Source of the DNA: an uncultured Spirochaetaceae bacterium
Lineage (GTDB): Bacteria; Spirochaetota; Spirochaetia; Treponematales; Treponemataceae
Assembly: GCA_902799665.1 (NCBI GenBank)
Contig: CADCBK010000009.1
Coordinates: forward strand, 1-49,520
Direction: 5' to 3'
Length of the DNA stretch: 49,520 nucleotides
Below are positions 35,098 to 43,441 of the stretch, one piece after another. The position numbers and the translations under genes were made by a program. Below the pieces are notes generated by a model that had not been told where the DNA came from, ran no database searches, and saw only the letters and a list, made by a program, of their open reading frames with translations. Each line of letters starts with the position of its first letter. Positions within the stretch are counted from its first letter, which is position 1.

Positions 35098-36360
35098 ATG
35101 GCAGAAAGGCGCGTGGTCGTAACTGGACTTGGAGCGGTGACTCCGCTTGGAAACAATGTCAACGACACTTGGGAAGGAATCAAGGCCGGAAAAAGCGGCG
35201 TTGAAAAAATCACTTTGTTCGACGCGACAAACTACAAGGTTCAAGTTGCCGGCGAGGTCAAGAACTTTAACATCGCCGACTACGGCGTTGATCCAAAAGA
35301 CTGCCGCAAGATGGGCCGCTTTACGCAATTCCTTGTGGCCGCCAGCGCCCAGGCTCTAAAAGACGCGGGCTACAACAAGGAAAACTTGGCCGGCGAAAAG
35401 TGCGGCATTATGGTAGGAAACGGAATCGGCGGCTTTGACGTAATCGAAGCGGCCTTTAAAAAATACTTTGATCCCGCCGCCGGCGTGACTCGCATTCCGC
35501 CGCTTACAGCCCCTGAGCTTATTCCCAACGAGGCGGCCGCCAACGTAAGCATGCTTTTTGGCATTCAAGGGCCTTCTTGGACGCTTGCCACGGCTTGCTC
35601 CAGCGGAACCGACGCTTTGGGAAACGCGCTGGACATGGTTCGAAGCGGCCGCGTTGACGTTTGCGTTTCTGGCGGAACTGAAGCGACAATTACCGGCTTT
35701 GGAATCGGAACCTTTATGGTGCTCAAAGCCTTGGCCAGCCAATACAACGACAGGCCCCATCAGGCCAGCCGTCCCTTTGACAAAAACCGCGACGGCTTTG
35801 TAATGGGCGAGGGAAGCGCCGTTCTTATTTTGGAAGAGTTGGAGCACGCCAAAAAGCGCGGCGCCAAAATCTACGCCGAGTTCGCCGGATACGGCGCTTC
35901 TTCCGACGCTTACCACATCACGGCTCCGCTTCCCGACGGAACGGGCGGCGCCTTGGCGATTACCCGCGCCTTGGAAGACGCCGGCCTTAAGCCGGAGGAC
36001 GTTCAGTATTACAACGCGCACGGAACCGGAACCCACGCCAACGATTCAGGCGAGACAAAAATGGTGAAGATCGCTTTTGGCGAGCACGCCAAAAAGCTTA
36101 AGATTTCTTCAACTAAGAGCATGACTGGCCACATGATTGGCGCGGCCGGCGCCATCGAAGCCTTGTTTTGCATCAAGGCGATCAACGACGGATTTTTCCC
36201 GCCCACAATCAACCTTGACGAGCCCGACGTTGAAGGCGGCTGCGACTTGGACTACGTTCCCAACAAGGGCCAGTACGGAACCATCAACGCGGCGGCCAGC
36301 GCGTCGCTCGGATTTGGCGGCCACAACGGTTGCGTCGTTTTCAAAAAATTCGAAGACTAA
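35098..36360 (+). CDS. fabF: FabF, beta-ketoacyl-ACP synthase II
   Basis: Elongates acyl-ACP with malonyl-ACP in fatty-acid synthesis. 420 residues from ATG 35098 behind GGGGA. MAERRVVVTGLGAVTPLGNN is the standard start. Catalytic Cys in ATACSSGTDALG, His in AHGTGTHANDSGE and His in STKSMTGHMIGAAG are all present, plus the C-terminal NAAASASLGFGGHNG. It is followed 38 bases later by fabV, and the pair forms an elongation/reduction operon. Confidence 0.96.
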   Translation: MAERRVVVTGLGAVTPLGNNVNDTWEGIKAGKSGVEKITLFDATNYKVQVAGEVKNFNIADYGVDPKDCRKMGRFTQFLVAASAQALKDAGYNKENLAGEKCGIMVGNGIGGFDVIEAAFKKYFDPAAGVTRIPPLTAPELIPNEAAANVSMLFGIQGPSWTLATACSSGTDALGNALDMVRSGRVDVCVSGGTEATITGFGIGTFMVLKALASQYNDRPHQASRPFDKNRDGFVMGEGSAVLILEELEHAKKRGAKIYAEFAGYGASSDAYHITAPLPDGTGGALAITRALEDAGLKPEDVQYYNAHGTGTHANDSGETKMVKIAFGEHAKKLKISSTKSMTGHMIGAAGAIEALFCIKAINDGFFPPTINLDEPDVEGGCDLDYVPNKGQYGTINAAASASLGFGGHNGCVVFKKFED

Positions 36361-36398
36361 AAATGCCCGCGCGGCATGACACATAAGGAGTTTAGAAT

Positions 36399-37649
36399 AT
36401 GGTAATTACACCCAAAATCAGAAGCAACATTTGCATCAACGCGCACCCGATTGGATGCGCCAAAGAAGTTGAGCGCGAGATCGCCTACGTAAAGGCGCAA
36501 AAAGCCAAGCGCGGAGTTAAGGCCGCGGCCGAAGGCGGAAAGGGACCAAAGACAGTTTTGGTCTTGGGCTGCTCAACAGGCTACGGATTGGCCAGCCGCA
36601 TCACGGCCGCCTTTGAATGGGGCGCCGACACGATTGGCGTTTCATTTGAAAAAGAAGCCACAGAGACTAAGGGCGGAACTCCCGGCTGGTACAACAACGC
36701 CGCCTTTGACAAGGCCGCCAAAGCCGCTGGCCTCAAGTCTGTCACATTGAACGGCGACGCCTACTCAAACGAAATGCGCGCTTCCGTAATCGAAGAAATT
36801 AAGAAGATGGGCGGAAAGATTGACTTGCTCGTTTACTCGTTGGCCAGCCCGGTGCGCAACGACCCCGACAAGATTGACCCCGAAACAGGCGCCCACGTTA
36901 TGTACCGTTCCGTAATCAAGCCGATCGGAAAAACATACGGCGGAAAGTGCTTGGATATCATCAACGAAAAGCTTACCGAGATGAGCGCCGACCCGGCCAA
37001 CGACGCCGAAATCGAAACGACCGTAAAGGTAATGGGCGGCGAAGACTGGCAGCTTTGGATTGACGCTTTGGAAAAGGCCGGCGTTTTGGCCCAGGGCTTT
37101 TGCACGCTCGCTTACTCATACATCGGACCTGAGTTGAGCCATCCGATTTATCGCGACGGAACAATCGGCCAAGCCAAAAAGCATTTGGAAAAAACAGCGC
37201 TCAACTTGAACGAGCAGCTTAAGAAAAGCGTGGGCGGTTCCGCTTACGTTTCTGAGAACAAGGGCTTGGTAACAAGAAGCAGCGCGGTCATCCCAATCAT
37301 TTCTCTTTACCTCGCCGTCTTGTTCAAGATTATGAAAGAGATGAAGATCCACGAAGGCTGCATCGAGCAGATGGAACGCTTGTTCTGCGAGCGCCTTTAC
37401 ACCGCCGCTGACGGCGCGATGGGAGACGTTCCTGTTGACAGCGAGCACCGCATCCGCATCGACGACTGGGAGCTCCGCGACGACGTTCAGGCCAAGGCGC
37501 AGGAAGCGATGGCCGCCGTCAACGACGACAACGTCCGCCAGTGGTGCGACATCGACGGCTACAAGCACGACTTCTTGGTTACAAACGGCTTTGACGTTGA
37601 AGGCGTGGATTACAACAAGGACGTCGCGGATATGAGAGCGATTGACTAG
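36399..37649 (+). CDS. fabV: FabV/TER, trans-2-enoyl-ACP (CoA) reductase
   Basis: NADH-dependent enoyl reductase. 416 residues, close to the T. denticola TER used as the family prototype. Rossmann motif LVLGCSTGYGLASRI; LVYSLASPVRNDPD; active site Y-x8-K in ELSHPIYRDGTIGQAKKHLE. An AAGGAG-type site precedes ATG 36399. With FabF it suggests that this enzyme is the housekeeping enoyl reductase here, although TER enzymes may also feed butyrate formation from crotonyl-CoA. Closed by a strong terminator. Confidence 0.95.
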   Translation: MVITPKIRSNICINAHPIGCAKEVEREIAYVKAQKAKRGVKAAAEGGKGPKTVLVLGCSTGYGLASRITAAFEWGADTIGVSFEKEATETKGGTPGWYNNAAFDKAAKAAGLKSVTLNGDAYSNEMRASVIEEIKKMGGKIDLLVYSLASPVRNDPDKIDPETGAHVMYRSVIKPIGKTYGGKCLDIINEKLTEMSADPANDAEIETTVKVMGGEDWQLWIDALEKAGVLAQGFCTLAYSYIGPELSHPIYRDGTIGQAKKHLEKTALNLNEQLKKSVGGSAYVSENKGLVTRSSAVIPIISLYLAVLFKIMKEMKIHEGCIEQMERLFCERLYTAADGAMGDVPVDSEHRIRIDDWELRDDVQAKAQEAMAAVNDDNVRQWCDIDGYKHDFLVTNGFDVEGVDYNKDVADMRAID

Positions 37650-37698
37650 CGCGCCTTGATTGCTTAGACTAAGATTTTAGGTAAGACCAAAAATGGGG

Positions 37699-37726
37699 CC
37701 GCCCGCTGTTGCGGGCGGTTTTTTTA
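37699..37726. terminator. Terminator between fabV and the convergent small gene
   Basis: CCGCCCGC, TGTT loop, GCGGGCGG (37699-37718) followed by TTTTTTT; the T run overlaps the stop codon of the minus-strand gene at 37724. Confidence 0.85.
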
Positions 37727-38131
37727 TTGCAGTTCCCGCGTTTCTATGGCCGCGTCGGGCCGCAAGTCTTTTACCGCGATTTGAAAATCGTCTTGGTAAA
37801 TGACAATGCCAGGCGGCTCGGCGCAAGTGGAGATGAACAATTTTAGGCCGTACTTTTTTGCCATCGCGCGGTAAAAAGTCATCTGCTTGTAAATGTCGTT
37901 TCCTTGCGGCGTGTCCTTGAACCAAGTCGTCGCGCGGTCCGGGTTTCCTTTTTCGTAAAAGGGAGGAACGGGCAAGACTTTTTCAAAGTATTCGCGGTTC
38001 TTCCAATATTCCGCAGTTTCTTCTTGCGTGAGCGTCTTTGCTTCCACCAACTTTCCTATCGCGGTGAAAAGCCCGCGCGGCTGCTGGGTTATGTAAGCGA
38101 TGTCCGCCGTGTGGATTCTAAAATAAGCCAT
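37724..38131 (-). CDS. Conserved-looking hypothetical protein
   Basis: 135 residues, soluble, no signal peptide or membrane helix. MAYFRIHTADIAYITQQPRG at the start, an acidic/aromatic middle (EYWKNREYFEKVLPVPPFYE) and a beta-rich end. I recognise no domain. The composition is that of a real gene rather than a shadow frame. A TAGAAT -10-like box lies six bases before the ATG but without a good -35. Its stop shares bases with the fabV terminator. Confidence 0.62.
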   Translation of the reverse strand: MAYFRIHTADIAYITQQPRGLFTAIGKLVEAKTLTQEETAEYWKNREYFEKVLPVPPFYEKGNPDRATTWFKDTPQGNDIYKQMTFYRAMAKKYGLKLFISTCAEPPGIVIYQDDFQIAVKDLRPDAAIETRELQ

Positions 38132-38173
38132 TCTGACATTCTATCCCCAGCCGCGGCGCAATAATACGAACGG

Positions 38174-38221
38174 CTAGTTCCTGAAGCTATGAATCGGCGC
38201 CGGTATCCTGCCGCCGCGATT
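38174..38221 (-). pseudogene. Orphan copy of the last 15 codons of the UPF0210 gene
   Basis: Minus strand reads [15 protein letters not shown] then TAG, identical in protein to the end of the gene at 38295-39656. The two 48-base copies differ at ten positions, all third codon positions including TAG/TAA. Upstream homology stops exactly before the Asn codon. Confidence 0.8.
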
Positions 38222-38270
38222 GACCCGCCAGCCGCGAGAGCGGCGGGTTAATAATTTCCTTGCAGAGCCA
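38219..38270. repeat. Hairpin repeat between the two UPF0210 tail copies
   Basis: CCCGCC...GGCGGG (38224-38248) with an inner CCGC-GAGA-GCGG stem, followed by TTAATAATTTCCTTGCA. It resembles 25394-25437 (stem, then TTAATTTCCTATGCA), so it is probably the same intergenic repeat family and may act as terminator for UPF0210. Confidence 0.5.
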
Positions 38271-38294
38271 ACCGCGGCCGCTTCTATTTCAAGC

Positions 38295-39656
38295 TTAATT
38301 TCTAAAGCTATGTATCGGCGCGGGAATTCTTCCGCCGCGGTTGATAAAGTCGGCGCAAGAGAATTGGTTGACGTTGATTACCGGGCAACCGCCAAGCAAG
38401 CCGCCAAACTCAACCCATTCGCCGGCCTTTTTGCCGGGAGCGGGAATAAGGCGGACTGCGGTTGTCTTGTTGTTTACCATGCCAATCGCCATTTCGTCGG
38501 CCATGATGCCGCTGATTGTGGTGGCTGGAGTGTCGCCGGGAATAGCTATCATGTCTAGGCCGACCGAGCAAACGCAAGTCATGGCCTCCAATTTTTCCAA
38601 GCAAATAGAGCCTTGCTTTACGGCGTTGATCATGCCTTCGTCTTCGCTTACGGGAATGAAGGCGCCGCTAAGGCCGCCGACGTTTGTGCTGGCCATTACG
38701 CCGCCCTTCTTTACCATGTCGGTAAGCATGGCCAGCGCCGCTGTTGTTCCCGGAGCGCCCGCTCCTTCCAAGCCGATTTCTTCCAAAATGCGCGCCACGC
38801 TGTCGCCGACTTCCGGGGTGGGCGCGAGGCTCAAGTCCAAAATGCCGAACTTTGTTCCAAGGCGCTTTGCCGCTTCCGTTCCGACAAGCTGGCCCATGCG
38901 GGTAATCTTAAACGCCATCTTTTTAATGCCGTCGGCCAGCTCGTTGATGGGCTTGCCTTTGAACTCGCGCGCGGCGGCCAAGATTACTCCCGGGCCCGAA
39001 ACGCCGACGTTAATGACTGTGTCGCCCTCTCCGGGGCCGTGGAAGGCGCCCGCCATAAAGGGATTGTCTTCCGGGGCGTTTGTAAAGACGACCAATTTGG
39101 CGCAGCCGTTTACCGGGCAGTTTTTGGAAAGCTCGGCGGTCTTTTTGATTGTCTCGCCCATAAGCTTCACCGCGTCCATGTTTATGCCGCTTTTTGTCGT
39201 GCCGACGTTGACGCTTGAGCAAACGTTTTCAGTTTCTGTGAGCGCTTGCGGAATCGAGTCAATCAAGATGCGGTCGGCGGGCGTGATTCCCTTTTGAACC
39301 AAGGCGCTAAAGCCTCCGATAAAGTTGACGCCCAATTCCTTGGCGCACTTGTCCAAGGTCTTGCAGTATTCGACGTAGTTGTCGGCCTTGCTGGCTCCGG
39401 CCACAAGCGCGATGGGCGTGACAGAAATTCTTTTGTTTATGATGGGAACTCCAAAATCGCTTTCGATGTCGCGGCCGACTTTTACCAAGTCCTTGGCCTT
39501 TGACATGATTTTGTCGTAAATTTTTTGGCAGGCCTTTTTGGGGTCTTCCGAAGCGCAGTCTAAAAGCGAAATGCCCATCGTGATGCAGCGCACGTCAAGT
39601 TTTTGGCGCATGAACATATTCACTGTCTCTTCAATTTCTACAGGCGTAAAAAGCAT
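38295..39656 (-). CDS. UPF0210 (DUF711) family protein
   Basis: 453 residues, the usual length of this widely conserved family of unknown function, distantly like pyruvate-formate-lyase folds. Recognisable stretches: [30 protein letters not shown] region, [38 protein letters not shown] and [16 protein letters not shown] near the end. In many bacteria it is next to a small ACT-domain (UPF0237) gene; none is seen here. AGAGGAA precedes the ATG. Downstream lies a diverged copy of its own 3' end. Confidence 0.9.
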   Translation of the reverse strand: MLFTPVEIEETVNMFMRQKLDVRCITMGISLLDCASEDPKKACQKIYDKIMSKAKDLVKVGRDIESDFGVPIINKRISVTPIALVAGASKADNYVEYCKTLDKCAKELGVNFIGGFSALVQKGITPADRILIDSIPQALTETENVCSSVNVGTTKSGINMDAVKLMGETIKKTAELSKNCPVNGCAKLVVFTNAPEDNPFMAGAFHGPGEGDTVINVGVSGPGVILAAAREFKGKPINELADGIKKMAFKITRMGQLVGTEAAKRLGTKFGILDLSLAPTPEVGDSVARILEEIGLEGAGAPGTTAALAMLTDMVKKGGVMASTNVGGLSGAFIPVSEDEGMINAVKQGSICLEKLEAMTCVCSVGLDMIAIPGDTPATTISGIMADEMAIGMVNNKTTAVRLIPAPGKKAGEWVEFGGLLGGCPVINVNQFSCADFINRGGRIPAPIHSFRN

Positions 39657-39701
39657 AATTCATTCCTCTAATTTTTATTTTGCGGCAAGTAAATTTTGCC
39701 T

Positions 39702-39887
39702 CTAATAATCTTTGTAATAGTCGCGGCGCGCGGCGGCTTTTTGCGCGTTCCAGCGCGACGACTTTTCTTCAAGCATTTCCGCGTCCTCTCGGCCTTGGAA
39801 ATTGTTCCATTGGCTGAACTGGCGCTTGTCCAAGGGCGCCGCCTTGTTCTTGTTTTTTTCGCGCAAGTCTTCTTGTCCGTTTGCCAT
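39702..39887 (-). CDS. Small charged hypothetical protein coupled to prsW-like gene
   Basis: 61 residues, highly hydrophilic (MANGQEDLREKNKNKAAPLD...), ending DYYKDY. No domain known to me. Its ATG overlaps the stop of the PrsW-like gene by one base (TAATG), so it is translationally coupled and very likely real. Motif NNFQGREDAEMLEEKSSRW could be a short helix. Possibly an accessory to the protease. Confidence 0.6.
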   Translation of the reverse strand: MANGQEDLREKNKNKAAPLDKRQFSQWNNFQGREDAEMLEEKSSRWNAQKAAARRDYYKDY

Positions 39888-41038
39888 TATTTTTTTCCTT
39901 TCGCTTTTGGGGCGCTCTTTTTGGCGGCGCCAGTTTTTGTTGTTGAAGCGGTTTTCTTTGCGGCAGCGCTTTTGGGCTTGCCCGCTGTTTTGGCGGCGCC
40001 AGTCTTGGGCTTTGAAGCCTTGTCTTTTGCAGTTTTGGACGCGGGCTTGGCCGCGCTTTTTTTGCTTGCGCTTGGAGCCGCGCGCTTTGCGGTCTTGCCT
40101 TCAGTTTTTGCCGCGCGCTTTGTCTTGCTTGAAGCCTTGGCCCGCGAATCTTTCTTGGCCGGCGCTTTTTTTGAGGCCGGTTTTTTCGCCGCCTTCAGCT
40201 GGCTTTTGGCCTCGCGCTCGATTTGGTCAAAGTCCTCCGCGTCTTCGTCGATGACGTCTGTTTCTGAAACCAATGTGTCTTCGGGAACGGTGTTTTTTAC
40301 AGGAATTATGATCGCCGGATTTTTGGGCATCTCAATAGTCTTGTTGGGGTCGATGGCCGTCCGCTTGGCGCTTTTCTTGTTTCGCTCTTCCTCCGCGATT
40401 TGCAAAAAGCAAACCCTGCACTTTATCGCGGCGCTCAAGATAACGATTATGCAAAAGAATTTCACGTATGTGTCAAACGAAACAAAGTAGTCGTAAAGTC
40501 CGTGGATTAGAATCGCGTTCAAAAGCGGCCAAACGTTCCGCCTTATATTCTTAAAGTAATAAACTGTAAAGCCGCCAAGGCCCGCGCAAAGAGTGTGGAC
40601 CAAAACGGCCGTGAACATTCGCAAATAAATAAGGTTTAGCGTAACTCCGTGGCCGATTGTTTGAATGTTCAAGAAAAAATAGATGACAGACTCAAAGCAG
40701 CCAAAAATCATTCCCGCCAAAAGGGAATAGCAAAACCAGCAGCCAATCTTTTCTTCTTTCGCTCCGACGATAAAAAGCAAAAGCGCCTTGAAGCATTCTT
40801 CCACAAGGCCCAAAAAGACAATCGAGTAGAGCAAGATTCCGCCGGCGCTGCTTTGTCCAAAAAGGCGCATTCCTGGAATCAAGAATTGGGCCAAAGTGAT
40901 TGGAATCAACGCGAGCAAGCCTGCAAGCGAGGCGACCAGTTCTTTGACCACTGAAATTTTTGGAACCAAAATCGTGAGCAAGGCGAACATTGTCACAAAT
41001 GGAACGAAACACAAAATAATCGGCGCGTAAACATTCAT
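39887..41038 (-). CDS. PrsW-like intramembrane protease with a histone H1-like Lys/Ala tail
   Basis: 383 residues. About eight membrane helices hold the PrsW/M82 motifs: LVEECFKALL (Glu80-Glu81), FGCFESVIYFF (Glu116), VHTLCAGLGG (His148) and HGLYDYF (His179). B. subtilis PrsW cleaves anti-sigma factors. After an acidic segment (about 255-275) comes a tail of about 100 residues (281-383) made almost wholly of Lys, Ala, Ser, Thr and Pro, with AAKKPASKK- and SKTAKDKASK-type repeats as in histone H1-like proteins. The tail is presumably cytoplasmic and may bind nucleic acid or the cell pole. The start follows a leaderless-type promoter. Confidence 0.85.
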   Translation of the reverse strand: MNVYAPIILCFVPFVTMFALLTILVPKISVVKELVASLAGLLALIPITLAQFLIPGMRLFGQSSAGGILLYSIVFLGLVEECFKALLLFIVGAKEEKIGCWFCYSLLAGMIFGCFESVIYFFLNIQTIGHGVTLNLIYLRMFTAVLVHTLCAGLGGFTVYYFKNIRRNVWPLLNAILIHGLYDYFVSFDTYVKFFCIIVILSAAIKCRVCFLQIAEEERNKKSAKRTAIDPNKTIEMPKNPAIIIPVKNTVPEDTLVSETDVIDEDAEDFDQIEREAKSQLKAAKKPASKKAPAKKDSRAKASSKTKRAAKTEGKTAKRAAPSASKKSAAKPASKTAKDKASKPKTGAAKTAGKPKSAAAKKTASTTKTGAAKKSAPKAKGKK

Positions 41039-41046
41039 AATAGAAT

Positions 41047-41075
41047 AGAATACTTTAAAAAGGCTTTTTTGTCCA
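41047..41075 (-). promoter_or_regulatory. Promoter of the PrsW-like gene (leaderless type)
   Basis: Minus strand: TGGACA (41075-41070), 17-base spacer, TATTCT (41052-41047), eight bases, ATG 41038. Confidence 0.5.
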
Positions 41076-41156
41076 CTAATTGCCGCTCGCCCGACAGCGC
41101 GTTTGGCAGGAAGGGTTTGGCGGACGCTAGAAAAAAGCGGCGGCTAGCGCTATGTC

Positions 41157-42110
41157 TTGGACGAGGACGACAGCCTTATGGACAAGCGTTCTGAAGAAAG
41201 CGCGTCGCCTCACAGTTTCAGCATACTTACCGATTTCGCCTATTATCCGTACAGCGACATGGTCAGCTCAAGCGGCGAGCGTTTCGCTCCGATAACAGGG
41301 CCTTCCGACGGCGTATTATTCGGCGTCACGGGCGTTTACAATTACACGATTCCTCTTCCCGGAAAGAATTTTTTGACCAAGGGAAACAACCTAAAGCTGG
41401 GCGCCGAGTGCCAAATTTCGCCGGCGACTTTCAAGCCGAGAATTTTCGCAAGCTATACGCCTGCCGCTTTCTTTGTCGTGAACGCAGGCTTTACGCTGGG
41501 AACAGGCTGGGAAGTCATGGGCTCGCAGGGCTTGGCCGCTTACAACGCTTTAAGCGGAAAATACGACAACCTTACGCCATTCGCCAATTGGTATTACGAG
41601 TTCAGCGTTGGCGGAACCTTTCAGTTTGACGCTGAAGCCTTGTGGCCCGGCGATTGGCATCACATAGTTCTTTCGGCTTCTTACGACTTTCGCTTTGGCG
41701 GACTTAGCGGGCAGGATAATGGCCAACCTTGGTGCTGGGCGGCGGAATACGCCAAGGTCAACGGACCTTTTTACTACGCCAACATAATTTTGGGCTACCA
41801 AATGCCGCTCAAGCTTAGCATGGTGGGATTTCAGGCGGAATTCACAGGCTACTATTCCGACAGCCAGTTTGACTCCAAATACAAGGACTTTAACGGAAAT
41901 TTCTGCAACATCAACATTTCTCCGCTTATGGTGTTTTCGCTCAGCAAAAAGGACACGCTTTTTGTCTTGTTTTACTTTGAAAGGCGGCGCGGCTTTGATT
42001 CCGCCATCGGACGCGTTGGAGGCCGCGAGCAAAACATCCTTGACTTGCGCTATTCCGGCGGAGAATGGTATTTTAGAAGAATCGCGATTAGATATCTTCA
42101 TAATTTTTGA
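41157..42110 (+). CDS. Outer-membrane barrel-like protein lacking a signal peptide
   Basis: Up to 317 residues, from TTG 41157 or ATG 41178. The body is beta-barrel-like: alternating strands such as FSILTDFAYYPYSD, KPRIFASYTPAAFFVVNAGF, HHIVLSASYDFRFGG and a C-terminus RYLHNF with terminal Phe. An in-frame TAG at 41145 leaves only an acidic 20-residue lead and no export signal, and I found none in the other two frames just upstream. Either the 5' end has been lost, making this a decayed gene, or a frameshift lies in the 41090-41156 region. It is followed by the LysM protein's own promoter. Confidence 0.6.
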   Translation: MDEDDSLMDKRSEESASPHSFSILTDFAYYPYSDMVSSSGERFAPITGPSDGVLFGVTGVYNYTIPLPGKNFLTKGNNLKLGAECQISPATFKPRIFASYTPAAFFVVNAGFTLGTGWEVMGSQGLAAYNALSGKYDNLTPFANWYYEFSVGGTFQFDAEALWPGDWHHIVLSASYDFRFGGLSGQDNGQPWCWAAEYAKVNGPFYYANIILGYQMPLKLSMVGFQAEFTGYYSDSQFDSKYKDFNGNFCNINISPLMVFSLSKKDTLFVLFYFERRRGFDSAIGRVGGREQNILDLRYSGGEWYFRRIAIRYLHNF

Positions 42111-42118
42111 TTATCTAT

Positions 42119-42147
42119 TTGCATAATCGGACGAAGTGTGATACAAT
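42119..42147 (+). promoter_or_regulatory. Promoter of the LysM protein gene (leaderless type)
   Basis: TTGCAT (42119-42124), 17-base spacer, TACAAT (42142-42147), seven bases, ATG 42155, with no ribosome site. Confidence 0.7.
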
Positions 42148-42154
42148 ATATGGT

Positions 42155-43441
42155 ATGAAAAAAATCGGCATAAAATTGGCGGACGGCGCTTTCTTCCCTG
42201 TTTTGCAAGAAGGGCAGCCAGACAAAAAGAAAATCAATCTCACCACTGTAAAGGACAACCAGACTACAGTCCAAGTTTCTTTGTACGCGAGCGACAGCTC
42301 TTCGATGGAAGACGCTATTTTAATCGACACGCTCAAAATCAACAAGCTGGACCGACAGCCAAATGGCCAGCCCGACATAAACCTTTCTGTGTCAATTGAC
42401 AAGAATGACAAAATAGAAGCCACGTTGAAAGACGATTCCACAAAGGAAGAGGCTAGCGTAAGCGCCGATTTGCGCGAGGTTCTTTTGGCCAGCGACAAAA
42501 ACCCTGGCACTGGAAAGGGCTTGCTTGGCGCCGCCGAAGAGATAAAATTAAAGGCCGACTCCGAGCAAACAAAAATCGCCAGCGAGTTGGACGACTTTAA
42601 CTTTGATATGCCTTCCTTTGACGAAGGCCCCGCTCCAGAGGCGGAGACAGTGGTCGATGTTCCGGCGGCTCGGACCAAAAAAGAGGCCGCGCCTGAGACA
42701 GCCGTTGAGTCTGCTTCCAGCGCGGACGATTTTAACCTTCCAGACTTTGACCAGGAGAGCGTTCCTGTTGACGAAAACCTTGACATGCCCGACTTTAACA
42801 TGCCGGATTTTGACGAGAGCGGCGCGGCCTCAAACGACGAGCCTTTAAAGTTTGACGATGACTTTAAGGAGCCGGCTTTTGACGACGATCCGATTTTTGA
42901 AGACGACAAAAGCAAAAGCTCTTCTTCATCCAATTTGGACTTTAACAGCCTTTATGACGAGGGCGACATTGAGAGCGATGAAAAGAAGACCCGCCTTCCT
43001 GTTTTGGTTTGCTTGATTTGCGCCATAATCTGCGTTGTCGCGGTCTTGTTGATGCTCTTTGTGATTCCTTCAAGGTTCAATGTTTTCTCTTCAAGCTCTG
43101 AAAAGAAAACCGAAATCGCAAGGCAAGAAGCCGCTCCGCTTCCTCCGCCCGCTCAAAAAGAGGAGACGCCCGCGCAGCCTGAGCCTGTCGCTCCGGCCGC
43201 AAAGGAAAACGAAATTGTCGTGGTGGAAGAAGCCGAGATTGTGGTTCCTGACCTTCCGAAGGTCGAAGAAAAGAAGCCTAAAGTCATCACCTACAAAATC
43301 AAGTGGGGCGACACTCTTTGGGACATTTCGGCGGCTTACTACAAGAATCCTTGGCGCTACAAGAAAATCGCCAGGTACAACGGAATCAAAAATCCCAACC
43401 ACATTGTGGCCGGCACTACAATAAAGATTCCGGAAGAGTGA
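42155..43441 (+). CDS. Membrane LysM protein with an N-terminal Hsp70 substrate-domain-like region
   Basis: 428 residues. Residues about 1-105 resemble the beta-sandwich of DnaK's substrate-binding domain: KIGIKLADGAFFPVLQEGQP, LTTVKDNQTTVQVSLYAS, RQPNGQPDINLSVSIDKND, IEATLKD. Residues about 110-280 are acidic and low-complexity with repeated DFNMPDFDE-type units. One membrane helix (about 285-308) is followed by a Pro/Glu-rich stalk and a C-terminal LysM (about 378-428: YKIKWGDTLWDISAAYY, IKIPEE). So the Hsp70-like part is cytoplasmic and LysM periplasmic, gripping peptidoglycan. It overlaps the lytic transglycosylase gene by one base. LysM certain, SBD similarity judged by eye. Confidence 0.82.
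   Translation: MKKIGIKLADGAFFPVLQEGQPDKKKINLTTVKDNQTTVQVSLYASDSSSMEDAILIDTLKINKLDRQPNGQPDINLSVSIDKNDKIEATLKDDSTKEEASVSADLREVLLASDKNPGTGKGLLGAAEEIKLKADSEQTKIASELDDFNFDMPSFDEGPAPEAETVVDVPAARTKKEAAPETAVESASSADDFNLPDFDQESVPVDENLDMPDFNMPDFDESGAASNDEPLKFDDDFKEPAFDDDPIFEDDKSKSSSSSNLDFNSLYDEGDIESDEKKTRLPVLVCLICAIICVVAVLLMLFVIPSRFNVFSSSSEKKTEIARQEAAPLPPPAQKEETPAQPEPVAPAAKENEIVVVEEAEIVVPDLPKVEEKKPKVITYKIKWGDTLWDISAAYYKNPWRYKKIARYNGIKNPNHIVAGTTIKIPEE

Noticed and set aside
38341..39297. Plus-strand ORF of 318 codons across the UPF0210 gene
   Set aside because: Composition is that of a reversed conserved gene; no start signal or homology.
39696..40490. Plus-strand ORF rich in Phe/Leu/Ala opposite the PrsW tail
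   Set aside because: Its apparent membrane character comes from the complement of Lys/Ala codons, not from a real protein.
42115..42933. Minus-strand Ser-rich ORF of 272 codons opposite the LysM gene
   Set aside because: Mirror of the acidic low-complexity region; the plus strand carries LysM and a promoter.
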